From positions 1 through 64,000 of the forward strand of contig JAGYML010000002.1 of assembly GCA_018400615.1 (NCBI GenBank): a DNA stretch of 64,000 nt, written 5' to 3'. How positions within the stretch are numbered: the stretch's first letter is position 1; every line of letters starts with the position of its first letter. The notes beneath the pieces are model-generated. The model was not told the origin of the DNA and searched no databases. It was given only the letters and a program-made list of their open reading frames with translations. This document shows positions 9,863 to 19,991 of the stretch, one piece after another. This DNA is from a bacterium (GTDB lineage Bacteria; Bacillota_I; Bacilli_A; Izemoplasmatales; Izemoplasmataceae). The translations under genes were made by a program, and so were the position numbers.

Positions 9863-11743
9863 ATGTATGATGTAATTGTCGTAGGTGGCGGTCATGCAGG
9901 CAGTGAAGCTGCACTTGCCGCTGCTAGAATGAACAGAAAAACCCTGCTTGTCACAGGTAATATAGATTATGTAGCGTCCATGCCGTGCAACCCGTCGGTT
10001 GGAGGGCCTGCCAAGGGCATCGTCGTAAGAGAAATCGATGCGTTGGGTGGCGAAATGGCCGTGAATGCGGACGCGACTCAAATTCAGATGCGTCTGCTAA
10101 ACTATTCCAAAGGACCGGCTGTAAGAGCGCTTAGAAGTCAATCAGACAAGATTGAGTATCCCACAAGAATGAAGGAAACCTTGCTTGCGCAGGATAACCT
10201 TGAAATTTATGAGGACTACGTCAAATCCATTGACATAGACGAAGATAACAACAAAGTAAGGGGCGTTATCACTGAAAGTGGTGAAGTCTTTGAAGGCACC
10301 AAGGTCATTCTCACTACGGGTACCTTCATGAACGGAAAAGTTTTGGTAGGATCAGAGTCCAAAGTACAGGGCCCTGAAGATCAAAAGCCTTCATTGGGAC
10401 TGAGTCCTCAATTGAAAGAGCTTGGGTTCAACCTCTCCAGATTAAAAACCGGAACCCCTCCGCGTGTGGACAAAGATACGATTGATTATGACAAGGTCGA
10501 AGAATTAAAAGGGGATGACGTTGTTAGACATTTCAGTTTCTACAATGACTCGACTTATGACCCTGATGAACAGTACAAATGTCATTTGACCTATACAAGT
10601 TTGAAAACCCATGACATCATCAATAGAAACCTTGATAAATCTTCCATGTACAGCGGAGTGGTTGAAGGGGTCGGACCCAGATATTGTCCCTCAATTGAAG
10701 ACAAACTTGTTAAATTCAAAGATAAACCAAGGCATCAAATATTCTTGGAACCTGAAAGCCGACACTTGAATCATATCTATATACAGGGCTTATCAACATC
10801 AATGCCTAAAGACATTCAAGTGCAAATGGTGGCAAGCATACCAGGCCTTGAAAAAGCTAAAATCACCAAATATGCTTACGCTATAGAGTATGACGCAATC
10901 GATGCAAGACAGCTTTGGCCAACGCTTGAAACCAAGCTCCTTGATGGACTTTATCTTGCAGGACAGGTAAACGGAACAAGCGGCTACGAAGAAGCTGCTG
11001 GACAAGGGTTGATGGCTGGCATCAATGCAGTTCTTTCAATTGAAGGGAACCCTGCGTTGATTCTCAAGAGAAACGAAGCTTATATCGGTGTATTGATAGA
11101 CGATTTGGTCACAAAAGGCACCACCGATCCCTACCGACTATTAACCTCAAGAGCCGAACACAGATTGCTTTTGCGGCATGACAATGCAGACATGCGCTTG
11201 ATGGAAAAGGGGTATGAAATCGGACTCGTCAAACAAGATAAATATGATCGGTTCAAAGAAAAAAAAGAAAAAATAAACACCCTGACCTCGCTATTTGAAA
11301 ACTACATGATTTATCCCAAAGCCGATATAAAAGCATTGTTGCAAGACATTGGGACAAGCCCCTTAGGGAATAAAACAAGCTTTCTTGATTTATTGAAAAG
11401 ACCTGAAATAAGAGGCGAGGATATCTACAAGTTTGATAGTGAATTTCCCAAATTTGATGCGGAAATCATCGATCAAGTAGAAATAGATATCAAGTATGAA
11501 GGCTATATCAAAAAAGCATTGAAACAAGCAGAGAAGCTTATAAAACAAGAAAATGTAAAGATCCCTTCTGACATAGATTATGATGCGATTACGAATATTG
11601 CGCATGAAGCTCGGGAGAAATTCAAAAAAGTCAGACCTTTGACTTTGGGTCAGGCTTCAAGAATCAGCGGTGTGAATCCCAGTGACATAGCAATACTCAG
11701 TGTGCGACTCAAAACTTATGAAAACAGCAATCGAGCGAAATAA
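9863..11743 (+). CDS. mnmG: tRNA uridine-5-carboxymethylaminomethyl modification enzyme MnmG
   Basis: [59 protein letters not shown]. Confidence 0.98.
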   Translation: MYDVIVVGGGHAGSEAALAAARMNRKTLLVTGNIDYVASMPCNPSVGGPAKGIVVREIDALGGEMAVNADATQIQMRLLNYSKGPAVRALRSQSDKIEYPTRMKETLLAQDNLEIYEDYVKSIDIDEDNNKVRGVITESGEVFEGTKVILTTGTFMNGKVLVGSESKVQGPEDQKPSLGLSPQLKELGFNLSRLKTGTPPRVDKDTIDYDKVEELKGDDVVRHFSFYNDSTYDPDEQYKCHLTYTSLKTHDIINRNLDKSSMYSGVVEGVGPRYCPSIEDKLVKFKDKPRHQIFLEPESRHLNHIYIQGLSTSMPKDIQVQMVASIPGLEKAKITKYAYAIEYDAIDARQLWPTLETKLLDGLYLAGQVNGTSGYEEAAGQGLMAGINAVLSIEGNPALILKRNEAYIGVLIDDLVTKGTTDPYRLLTSRAEHRLLLRHDNADMRLMEKGYEIGLVKQDKYDRFKEKKEKINTLTSLFENYMIYPKADIKALLQDIGTSPLGNKTSFLDLLKRPEIRGEDIYKFDSEFPKFDAEIIDQVEIDIKYEGYIKKALKQAEKLIKQENVKIPSDIDYDAITNIAHEAREKFKKVRPLTLGQASRISGVNPSDIAILSVRLKTYENSNRAK

Positions 11744-11760
11744 ACGCTCGATTGTTTTAT
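11726..11760 (+). terminator. Terminator overlapping the mnmG stop codon
   Basis: caatcgagcg-aaataaa-cgctcgattg-tttta. Confidence 0.7.
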
Positions 11761-11805
11761 TTAAATAGCACTTGAATTATGGTAAAATAACTAAAAGGTG
11801 ATTAC

Positions 11806-12492
11806 ATGAATGATGAGATAAGAAAAATTTTCATTGACTATGGGTTTGATTTGTCAAATGAGCAAACCAAGCAGTTTGATAACTATTTTGAGACTTTGTC
11901 CCAATGGAACAAAAAAATGAACCTGACCGCCATCGAAAGCTCCAGACAGGTTTATCTCAAACATTTTCTTGACTCTTTGATGCTTGGCAGGGTTTTTGAT
12001 ATGAAGTCCATTAAACTTTTGGATGTGGGTAGTGGTGCGGGCTTTCCTGGAATTCCTTTGAAAATACTGTATCCATCTATTGAACTGACAATTGTAGATG
12101 CTTTGAAAAAGCGTATAACGTTTCTGGAACACTTATGTGGCGTTCTTAATCTTGATGTGCATTTGATTCATGGTAGAATTGAAGAACATGCTTACAAGGC
12201 ACATTATGACATAGTGACAGGTAGAGCGGTTTCTTCTTTGAATATTCTGTTGGAGTTATGTGTTCCTTTTGTAAAAAAAGACGGGTATTTTGTTGCGTAT
12301 AAAAGTAGTAAATATGCTATTGAAGTAGAAGATGCCAGCCACGCCGTTCATACTTTGGGTGTGGAGTACAGGTCGCATTTTGATTATGAGATTGATCACG
12401 ATTTCAGAACCCTTTTAATCTTTAACAAGCCACTTGATACGCCAAACAAATATCCAAGACGGTTTAAAAAAATCAAGTCTCAACCGCTCTAA
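11806..12492 (+). CDS. rsmG: 16S rRNA (guanine527-N7)-methyltransferase
   Basis: WNKKMNLTAI...LDVGSGAGFPGIPLKI...GRAVSSLNILLEL; downstream of mnmG. Confidence 0.95.
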   Translation: MNDEIRKIFIDYGFDLSNEQTKQFDNYFETLSQWNKKMNLTAIESSRQVYLKHFLDSLMLGRVFDMKSIKLLDVGSGAGFPGIPLKILYPSIELTIVDALKKRITFLEHLCGVLNLDVHLIHGRIEEHAYKAHYDIVTGRAVSSLNILLELCVPFVKKDGYFVAYKSSKYAIEVEDASHAVHTLGVEYRSHFDYEIDHDFRTLLIFNKPLDTPNKYPRRFKKIKSQPL

Positions 12493-12500
12493 TCGAGAAG

Positions 12501-13697
12501 GTGAATGATGTGTTCAAATCTTTGGATTCACAAATAAAAAAATATTATTACGATATCGAGCGTCACTTTCTGAGAAAAAAGTCCTTTCATGTTGGCTTGA
12601 TTTTATCCATTATATTGATTTTAACGGTCATTATGCTCGTTTCGGTGCAAATAGATAGTGCGTTTATTGCACTTTATACCAGTATTTTTATTGCGTTGAT
12701 TGGTTTGAATGCATTGTTTTACTATAAAGGGAATCTTTTTCCTGGGTATCATATTTCAATGTATGCAACAGCATTTGGCCTTTATTTAATCGCCATAGGG
12801 CTGATTTTAGAAATCAGACACCCCAGCATATTCACCATATTATTTCTGTTTTACGGCGTGTTGGCTATCTATCAGCATTCAAAGGTTTCAACACTTAATA
12901 ATTTGTTACTATTTCTAAGTGGAAGTATCATTGTTTTAGGGTTTCCTAATATGTTTTCTGCAAACGGACTTGTATCCATTACGGCTTATGTTTATAGTTT
13001 TATGCTTATATTCGTTATCATATTGTCCATTTCATCGTTCATTCTTACCAAACAAAAGGAACGCTTCTATTGGAGCGTTGCAGTTATCAAAGAACGTGAA
13101 CTTCGTATGATTAAAACAGTATTCGATCTTGAAAATACATTGACTGATCGTCAATTCGATTATGCGTCTTATTATGATAACCTTGATTCTTTTACATCTG
13201 CATTGGCAGATGAAATCGGGGTAGAGAATGTCTTTAGTGAAAGAATCAATATTCTCAGAGAACTCAGCATATCAAATGAAGATGCAATCATGGATAATAC
13301 CAGCGGATACTCTACGGGGGATTTGGAAGAACTCAAACAATTGGAATTGAATAAATATACAAAATTACCTTACGTTGCATTCAAAGCAGCACAGTACACT
13401 AGCCTCGATCATGAAGAGAGTGTACGAACAACCAATCTGGATTCAATGAATAAGTCATTTGATAACTATAAAGACACGACAGCTGTTAAGATCGTGTCAT
13501 TTTCAGTATTGATTACGCTTTTGAGAATAAACAAACCTTATTCCAAAGCCATATCCATAGATACCATTGAATCACTGTTTGAGAAAGATGAGTTTGCAAA
13601 GCTTTTTGATCAAAGCGTTCTTAAATTCTTCAAGCAGAACAAGGATATGTTCAAGAAGTTAACGGAAATTGACAACACAGGGGGTGAATCCCAGTGA
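12501..13697 (+). CDS. Polytopic membrane protein with C-terminal degenerate HD-GYP-like region
   Basis: About 6 N-terminal TMs; C-terminal KIVSFSVLITLLRINKPYSKAISIDTIESLFEK...FDQSVLKFF resembles the HD-GYP C-terminal pattern; GTG start (GTG at 12510 also possible). Confidence 0.6.
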   Translation: MNDVFKSLDSQIKKYYYDIERHFLRKKSFHVGLILSIILILTVIMLVSVQIDSAFIALYTSIFIALIGLNALFYYKGNLFPGYHISMYATAFGLYLIAIGLILEIRHPSIFTILFLFYGVLAIYQHSKVSTLNNLLLFLSGSIIVLGFPNMFSANGLVSITAYVYSFMLIFVIILSISSFILTKQKERFYWSVAVIKERELRMIKTVFDLENTLTDRQFDYASYYDNLDSFTSALADEIGVENVFSERINILRELSISNEDAIMDNTSGYSTGDLEELKQLELNKYTKLPYVAFKAAQYTSLDHEESVRTTNLDSMNKSFDNYKDTTAVKIVSFSVLITLLRINKPYSKAISIDTIESLFEKDEFAKLFDQSVLKFFKQNKDMFKKLTEIDNTGGESQ

Positions 13698-14887
13698 CCT
13701 CTTTAATCGATAACATAAAAAGAAGTGGCTTATTGAATCGTACTGAAATACTGAAATTGAAAGTGACACTTGTTATGGTCTTCTTGTTGATTTTTGGCGT
13801 GTTGACCATTCCGGTATCAATATTTGAAGGGTTGTCTCTCAATATCAGAATCATCGTGCCCCTAACTTTCACTTTTCTTTTTCTGGTCAGCTTCCTTCTG
13901 TTGTTTTTCAATAAAACCAGGTGGGCCATGCATTTCAGCATTTATACTTTCCTGGGATTAACCTATTATTATGTAGCGGGATCAGGGCAATTGTATGGAT
14001 ATTTTCTACTTTTTATAACTTTGAGTGTTATAATTTTCTATCAGGATATTACGACCTATATTATTTATGGGGGAACCGTCACTGTATTTGGAGTTTTTTA
14101 CATTGGTACAATTACAGATGATTTAATGGTGATAGAAGATGCTAATCTTCAAGTTTCTCCATTGATTTATCAAGTGATACTCTTAGGCTTCTTTATTGTT
14201 TTTCTGATTCACTTTATCTTGAAAGACAGTATAGAAGAAACTCTTAGTAAAGAATACTATGAATCAGAAAAACTTATTCAGAGATTTCAAGATCATGCAT
14301 TAAGTTATGTTCAGGATTATGAAGAAAGAGAATCAATACCCCCTTTATATGAGGACAACTTCTTTAGATTGAAAGTAATGAAAATTTCCAAGTTCATGGC
14401 CGAAAGTGATGAATTCGAGCTTATGGAGGATGAAGATATAGAAGAGATTTCGGAATTTTATTTTTTTCTTCATAATCACCATATCGACTTCATTATGCAA
14501 AAGGACAACCTATCATCGATTACTAAAGATTATGCTTTACAATTTAATAAGTATTTAATGAATAAAAACAACCATATGAATTCCATGATTTTCAAATTGT
14601 TATGTGAATTCAAGCAACCCTATTCTCTTGATTTCAAACGGTATGAACATAACTTCGATGAAATGTTTTCAAACAGAACCAACAGGATTATTGCCCTTGG
14701 GTTGCTATATCAGTTTTTAAGGCGCGAAGTAACGCAATTTGATAAATGGGGTCGAGTTGACAAGGTTATGACCCATCAGGAAATAAAAGTATTGTTCACT
14801 TCAAAACCGATGAGGAAATTCATTTCATTTGAAGACATGAATTTTTTCTTGAAAAACGAAGCATTGTTCATGGAAAAACTAGTGTAG
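13694..14887 (+). CDS. Polytopic membrane protein, probable divergent paralogue of the preceding gene
   Basis: Same size (397 vs 398 aa) and architecture; overlaps the upstream ORF by 4 nt; C-terminal RIIALGLLYQFLRR...EIKVLF...FISFEDMNFFLKN. Confidence 0.6.
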   Translation: MTSLIDNIKRSGLLNRTEILKLKVTLVMVFLLIFGVLTIPVSIFEGLSLNIRIIVPLTFTFLFLVSFLLLFFNKTRWAMHFSIYTFLGLTYYYVAGSGQLYGYFLLFITLSVIIFYQDITTYIIYGGTVTVFGVFYIGTITDDLMVIEDANLQVSPLIYQVILLGFFIVFLIHFILKDSIEETLSKEYYESEKLIQRFQDHALSYVQDYEERESIPPLYEDNFFRLKVMKISKFMAESDEFELMEDEDIEEISEFYFFLHNHHIDFIMQKDNLSSITKDYALQFNKYLMNKNNHMNSMIFKLLCEFKQPYSLDFKRYEHNFDEMFSNRTNRIIALGLLYQFLRREVTQFDKWGRVDKVMTHQEIKVLFTSKPMRKFISFEDMNFFLKNEALFMEKLV

Positions 14888-14949
14888 ATATAAGTTCAGT
14901 AGGGAACGTGTGTTAAAATATTATTATGAAAGAAAACAGAGGGATTTAC

Positions 14950-15729
14950 ATGGGAAAAATTTTAGCAGTAAGCAATCAAAAGGGTGGTGTTGGAAAAACA
15001 GCGACAAGCGTTAATTTGGCGAGTTCCCTATCTTACCTTGGTAAAAAAGTTTTGTTGATTGATGTTGATCATCAAGCCAATGCTACAACTTATATGGGAA
15101 TCAACCGTGCAAACCTGGATTACACCGCGGCTGATTTGTTTTTCAATGATATAGATATAAAGAAAATAATCAAAAAGCCCGAAAGCATAGATGTGGATAT
15201 GTTGCCTGCCCGCTTTGAACTGAACAATATCGAAAGTCAGCTAATCAGTCAGGAAGACAAAGAATTCAAACTTCGTCGTGCACTTGAAACAATCAAAGAT
15301 GATTACGACTATATTTTGTTGGACTGTCCACCATCGTTGGGGATTGTGACTATGAACGCTTTAGTTGCTGCTGATAGTGTATTGATTCCTGTTCAGTGTG
15401 AGTTTTTGGCCCTTGATGGACTTACACAATTGTTGAATACCATAAGAGTGGTACAAAACAAGCAAAAAGCCAATGGGTATGCTTCGATTCTAATAGAAGG
15501 AGTGCTGCTTACCATGTTGGATACCAGAAGCAATCTCGGTTATGAAGTTATAAACGAAGTAAAGACTTACTTTAAAGAAAAAGTCTTTACTACTATCATC
15601 CCAAGAAACGTTCGAGTCTCTGAAGCCTCAAGTCATGGCGTGCCGGTAACGGAATATGCCCCTTATTCAAAAGGATCTGAGAGTTATAAAAACTTAGCTA
15701 AGGAAATAGTGAAAAATCATGGCCAGTAA
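14950..15729 (+). CDS. parA: ParA/Soj chromosome-partitioning ATPase
   Basis: AVSNQKGGVGKTATSVNLASSL deviant Walker A; LLDCPPSLGIVTMNAL. Confidence 0.96.
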   Translation: MGKILAVSNQKGGVGKTATSVNLASSLSYLGKKVLLIDVDHQANATTYMGINRANLDYTAADLFFNDIDIKKIIKKPESIDVDMLPARFELNNIESQLISQEDKEFKLRRALETIKDDYDYILLDCPPSLGIVTMNALVAADSVLIPVQCEFLALDGLTQLLNTIRVVQNKQKANGYASILIEGVLLTMLDTRSNLGYEVINEVKTYFKEKVFTTIIPRNVRVSEASSHGVPVTEYAPYSKGSESYKNLAKEIVKNHGQ

Positions 15730-16582
15730 AGAAATTTTAGGAAGAAACATTCTTGATTTGATTGAAGAGAACAAAGTTAAACCTGAAGACAATGAACGCA
15801 TTCAGAACCTGCCTGTATCGGATATAAAACCCAATCCTAATCAACCAAGAGTCGTTTTTAAAAAAGAATCTCTGGATGAATTGGCTCAGTCGATCAAGAA
15901 CCACGGATTGATTCAGCCTATTATTGTAAAAAGAGAAGGTGCGACTTACACACTGGTTGCTGGTGAGAGACGTTTAAGAGCTTATAAAATGCTTGGGAGA
16001 AGCACCATACCTGCAATTATAAGAGATTATAACTCTATTTATTCTACAGAAATTGCATTGTTGGAAAATTTACAAAGAGAAAACCTTACGGTTATCGAAG
16101 AAGCTGTAGCGTATGAAAGAGTGATTAAAAAGCTGAATCTCAAACATTCTGAATTGGCTTTCAAGATTGGTAAAAGTCGTTCATACGTCACAAACATGCT
16201 TGGGCTACTGTCATTGCCTCTAAACGTAATAGAAGATCTGAATAATGGCATTTTGTCCATGGCTCATGCAAGAATTTTAAGTAAAATTGAAGACGAACAA
16301 TTAATTCTTCTGATTTCCAACAAGATAAAAAATGAAGGGTTGAGTGTCCGTCAAACAGAAGCGCTCGTGAGAGAAAAAAACGCCGATAGCAAAAATATCT
16401 CTTCAAGACATATAAAAAATGCAAAAAAACGCGCAGAATTAAAACGGTATCTCGAAAAAGATTTTGAACAAAAATTTGGGTCATCCACTAAAATATCATT
16501 GGGTGAAAAACAAGTAATCTTGAAATTTGAAAGTGCTAAACAAATGCTGGATGCATTAAAACATTATAAAGGAGAGAAATAA
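15719..16582 (+). CDS. parB: ParB/Spo0J partitioning protein
   Basis: IKPNPNQPRVVFKKESLDELAQSIKNHGLIQPIIV, AGERRLRAYK, ALLENLQRENLTVIEEA. Confidence 0.96.
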   Translation: MASKEILGRNILDLIEENKVKPEDNERIQNLPVSDIKPNPNQPRVVFKKESLDELAQSIKNHGLIQPIIVKREGATYTLVAGERRLRAYKMLGRSTIPAIIRDYNSIYSTEIALLENLQRENLTVIEEAVAYERVIKKLNLKHSELAFKIGKSRSYVTNMLGLLSLPLNVIEDLNNGILSMAHARILSKIEDEQLILLISNKIKNEGLSVRQTEALVREKNADSKNISSRHIKNAKKRAELKRYLEKDFEQKFGSSTKISLGEKQVILKFESAKQMLDALKHYKGEK

Positions 16583-16584
16583 AC

Positions 16585-17424
16585 ATGGATGGAGCTAGAA
16601 CGTATTTACTCGATATTCTAGAAGGGTATTTTCATCAGGCTTTTGCAGGGGTGCTTGTAGCACTTGCAGTAGTGGCCTTCTTTCTTATCTTAGGTTTTAT
16701 GAGCAACAAAATCCTAAGTCATTCATTGAAACATTTTTTGAAATTAAGAAAAACGGATCCCCGTGGTAAAACAATTGGAAAACTGATTACCAATCTCATA
16801 CGAGTGGTTGTCTGGTTTATCATTCTCATTATGATTTTAGACGAATTTGGTGTACAGATTGCGCCTATTTTAGCCAGTGCAGGGGTTCTAGGTTTGGCTA
16901 TAGGCTTTGGGGCACAATCCATTGTCAAAGACTTTCTGGCAGGCTTCTTCTTTATTGTAGAAGATGCCTATAATGAAGGTGACATCGTTGAAATAAACGG
17001 CTTCTGGGGGACTGTTGAAAAGATGGGGCTAAGAGCTACACACATAAAAAGTTGGAAAGGGGTTGTCAAAATCGTTACCAATGGTGATATATCCAGTCTT
17101 GAGAACTATTCTAAAGCTGACAATATCGCCATCGTTAATGTAGGGGTAGATTATGACACTGATTTGGATAAAGTGGAAAGCATCATGCAACCATTTATGG
17201 AAGAGCTTAAGGAAAAATATGATATGATTACAGATACCCCTTCGTATTTGGGGGTTACTGAACTCGCAGACTCTAGCATCAATATTAGAGTTGTTGCTTA
17301 TACGGTACCAAATACGCAGTTTGGAATCGAAAGAAAAATTCGCAAGGATATCGTTAACCTTTTCCGTGAAAACGATATTGAAATTCCATTCCCTCAATTG
17401 GTAGTCCATGGCAACGAATCTTAA
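16585..17424 (+). CDS. Small-conductance mechanosensitive channel (MscS family)
   Basis: APILASAGVLGLAIGFGAQSIVKDFLAGFFFIVEDAYNEGDIVEI. Confidence 0.93.
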   Translation: MDGARTYLLDILEGYFHQAFAGVLVALAVVAFFLILGFMSNKILSHSLKHFLKLRKTDPRGKTIGKLITNLIRVVVWFIILIMILDEFGVQIAPILASAGVLGLAIGFGAQSIVKDFLAGFFFIVEDAYNEGDIVEINGFWGTVEKMGLRATHIKSWKGVVKIVTNGDISSLENYSKADNIAIVNVGVDYDTDLDKVESIMQPFMEELKEKYDMITDTPSYLGVTELADSSINIRVVAYTVPNTQFGIERKIRKDIVNLFRENDIEIPFPQLVVHGNES

Positions 17425-17602
17425 GGTTGGGTCTGTAGTTGAGATGCGTAAAGCACATCCTTGTGGGGCAAACAAGTGGAAAATCATCCGCTATGGCGCT
17501 GATGTAAAACTTAAGTGTCTAGGGTGTGAACACGTTGTAATGATGGAAAGACCGAAGTTCCAAAAACGTGTAAAGAAGGTTTTGGAAGAAAATAGCGATT
17601 GA
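17408..17602 (+). CDS. DUF951 family protein
   Basis: VGSVVEMRKAHPCGANKWKIIRYGADVKLKCLGCEHVVMMER; typical position downstream of parB-mscS. Confidence 0.9.
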   Translation: MATNLKVGSVVEMRKAHPCGANKWKIIRYGADVKLKCLGCEHVVMMERPKFQKRVKKVLEENSD

Positions 17603-17615
17603 TTGGGGCACGTAA

Positions 17616-17900
17616 ATGGATGACTTGATAGCAAAAATTATAAAATTCAGAGATCAACGAGGCTGGGATAAAACCGATACGCCAGAAAACCTAACCAAAT
17701 CAATTGTTTTGGAGGCTGCTGAATTGTTGGATAATTTTCAATGGAGTGCTTCACCAAAAGACATGGAAAATGTAAAGGAAGAGTTAGCTGACGTGTTGAT
17801 TTATTCCCTTGCTTTAGCGCATGATCTTGATTTTAACATTGAAGAAATAATCGATGAAAAATTGAAGAAAAATTTAAAAAAGTATCCGATTAAAAAATAG
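17616..17900 (+). CDS. MazG-like nucleotide pyrophosphohydrolase
   Basis: FRDQRGWDKTDTPENLTKSIVLEAAELLDNFQW...VKEELADVLIYSLALAHDL. Confidence 0.9.
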   Translation: MDDLIAKIIKFRDQRGWDKTDTPENLTKSIVLEAAELLDNFQWSASPKDMENVKEELADVLIYSLALAHDLDFNIEEIIDEKLKKNLKKYPIKK

Positions 17901-17902
17901 GC

Positions 17903-17931
17903 TTGCTTTTTCTTACTCGTTGGGGTAGAAT
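17903..17931 (+). promoter_or_regulatory. Promoter of tRNA-Tyr/tRNA-Trp
   Basis: TTGCTT - 17 nt - TAGAAT upstream of the tRNA pair. Confidence 0.65.
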
Positions 17932-17946
17932 GTTACTTGCGTGTTT

Positions 17947-18030
17947 GGAGGGGTAGCGAAGTGGCTAAACGCGGCAGACTGTAAATCTGCTCCTTCGGGT
18001 TCGGCGGTTCAAATCCGTCCCCCTCCACCA
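17947..18030 (+). tRNA. tRNA-Tyr(GTA)
   Basis: GGAGGGG/CCCCTCC acceptor stem, anticodon GTA in gactGTAaatc, long variable arm, encoded CCA. Confidence 0.95.
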
Positions 18031-18036
18031 TCTTTT

Positions 18037-18111
18037 AGGGGTGTGGTGTCAATGGTAGCACAGCGGTCTCCAAAACCGTTAGTACGGGTTCAAATCCTGT
18101 CACCCCTGCCA
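18037..18111 (+). tRNA. tRNA-Trp(CCA)
   Basis: AGGGGTG/CACCCCT acceptor, anticodon CCA in gtctCCAaaac, GGTTCAAATCC T-loop, encoded CCA. Confidence 0.95.
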
Positions 18112-18123
18112 TTTGATTTTACA

Positions 18124-18155
18124 GCACGGCGATCCATTCGCGGTGCTTTTTCTTT
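18124..18155 (+). terminator. Terminator of tRNA operon
   Basis: agcacggcgatccattcgcggtgctttttctttt. Confidence 0.7.
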
Positions 18156-18258
18156 TGGAATGACAAGAAGGGTTTGAAGATTTGGCCAACTGTATTATAA
18201 TGTTAAGCAGCAGTTGAATGTGCTTAAACGCAATCCCTTATTTGAAAAGAGTGATTTG

Positions 18259-19269
18259 ATGTCTAAAAACGCCTATGTCACATTTATCATAAGAAATGAT
18301 TCCTTCCTTCCAGGGGCGCTTGTATTCGCCTATGGACTGAGAAGACAGAAGACACCGCATGATCTCATATGCATCGTTAGTGACAACTTGAAAGAGACCT
18401 CCATTGACGCACTGAAGGTTCTTTTTGATGATGTAATAGTGCTCAAGGACATTTTTGTTCATCACAAGAAACGACAGGAGCGACAGGACAGACCGTTCCT
18501 TTTCAGTCGGTTTCATGCACTCCGCCTTGGCAAAGACGGTGATCTTGGGAAACATTACGACAAGGTACTGATTGCGGATGCCGATTTATTGCCGCTTCGC
18601 TATTATGACGACATCTTCGATGTCAAAGCCCCTGCGGGGGTCATCAATGAGAAAAAAGAGTATTGTATGGATTATGAAGAAGGCAAGTACATTGTGCCTG
18701 AAAGTGCGGAAAAAGAAGGGACCTGGCACTGGCATGAGATTTATAAGGACTATCCAATGGGTACGAGGATTCCTGCGTCCATTACAGACAGAGTGAACGA
18801 AGACAAGGACAATATGGGGATCAATGCGGCACTTTATCTTTTTGAACCTTCGATGGCACTTTATGACTCCATTCGCAAGGACTTGAGAGATCCGATGATA
18901 CAAGCACAAATCAGTGATTATCCATGGCCTGAAATGCAGTACATCACAAAGAAGATGAGTGGACAGTGGCACAATCTGGACTTGAGATATTCGAGTTTCA
19001 ATGGCTACCCTAAAATTGATGCGCTTTATGGCATCCATTATGCCGGGCTCAAACCGTGGCAGATGAATCACAGAAGTGTGCCACATTTTGGCAAATTCGA
19101 GGATTACCGCTTATGGTACGCGGTTTTTCTCAAGATGGTGGCCAGATATCCTGATCTACGGAAAAGCCCTAAAATCGCAAAATTGGATTACAGAATAAGA
19201 GAACAGGACAAAAACAAGGTGTATCAGTTCAAGCGTAAGGGGATTGCGTCCGTATCACACTTATTTTAA
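18259..19269 (+). CDS. GT8-like (glycogenin-type) glycosyltransferase
   Basis: YVTFIIRNDSFLPGALVFAYGLRRQ...KVLIADADLLPL...GINAALYLFEPS. Confidence 0.75.
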   Translation: MSKNAYVTFIIRNDSFLPGALVFAYGLRRQKTPHDLICIVSDNLKETSIDALKVLFDDVIVLKDIFVHHKKRQERQDRPFLFSRFHALRLGKDGDLGKHYDKVLIADADLLPLRYYDDIFDVKAPAGVINEKKEYCMDYEEGKYIVPESAEKEGTWHWHEIYKDYPMGTRIPASITDRVNEDKDNMGINAALYLFEPSMALYDSIRKDLRDPMIQAQISDYPWPEMQYITKKMSGQWHNLDLRYSSFNGYPKIDALYGIHYAGLKPWQMNHRSVPHFGKFEDYRLWYAVFLKMVARYPDLRKSPKIAKLDYRIREQDKNKVYQFKRKGIASVSHLF

Positions 19270-19300
19270 CTTTAATTAGCGGTTTTCCACTACTATTACA

Positions 19301-19329
19301 TTGACACGCATAGTAATCACTGGTACTAT
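19301..19329 (+). promoter_or_regulatory. Promoter of the hemolysin III-family gene
   Basis: TTGACA - 17 nt - TACTAT. Confidence 0.7.
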
Positions 19330-19356
19330 TAAAGTAGAAAGAAGGAAGTGATTGTT

Positions 19357-19977
19357 ATGGAAAAGGAAAGCCTGGGTGAATTGCTTGCCAACGCACTCAG
19401 CCATGGGGTAGGCATACTGTTTTCAATAGGGGCTCTTATCGTGCTTGTAATGGGGGCACAAACACCTACAGCCCTTGGGGGCGTGATTGTTTTTGGTGTA
19501 ACTTTGATTGGCTTGTACCTGGCAAGTACGCTCTACCATTCATTTCCAAAATCAATGAACAGAGTCGTCAGTGTATTCAGACGTTTTGATCACGCCGCAA
19601 TCTACTTTCTTATCTCAGGAACCTATACGGCTTTTGTGCTCACGCTTCTTCCTACAAGGAGAGGGGTCGCCTTATTGGTGGCTTTATGGAGTATTGCCCT
19701 TATTGGATCCGCGTTCAAGCTTATTTGGATTGAAAGGTTCAAAGCTGTGCATATTGTCTTGTACCTTGCAATGGGATGGAGTGTCGCACTCCTTTGGCCG
19801 GATATTCGCGCCGTGATTCCCATGTCCAGTCTAACCTTGCTTTTTGTAGGTGGAATCAGTTACACTGCAGGTATGATTTTCTTTGGACTCAAACGTAAAT
19901 ACACACACTTTATATGGCATCTGTTTGTGATTGGTGGCTCTCTTTCACACATCATGTCGATTTACTATATTATTTGA
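19357..19977 (+). CDS. Hemolysin III / PAQR-family membrane protein
   Basis: LANALSHGVGILFS, LYLASTLYHSF, RRFDHAAIYFLISGTYT motifs. Confidence 0.92.
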   Translation: MEKESLGELLANALSHGVGILFSIGALIVLVMGAQTPTALGGVIVFGVTLIGLYLASTLYHSFPKSMNRVVSVFRRFDHAAIYFLISGTYTAFVLTLLPTRRGVALLVALWSIALIGSAFKLIWIERFKAVHIVLYLAMGWSVALLWPDIRAVIPMSSLTLLFVGGISYTAGMIFFGLKRKYTHFIWHLFVIGGSLSHIMSIYYII

Positions 19978-19991
19978 TTGAGGCTTACATT

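Noticed and set aside
14888-16600. parS site expected near parAB
   Set aside because: No TGTTTCACGTGAAACA-like 16-mer was found by eye near parAB; not reported
17941-18177. 78-aa ORF on + strand
   Set aside because: Lies across tRNA-Tyr and tRNA-Trp; translation is an artefact of tRNA sequence
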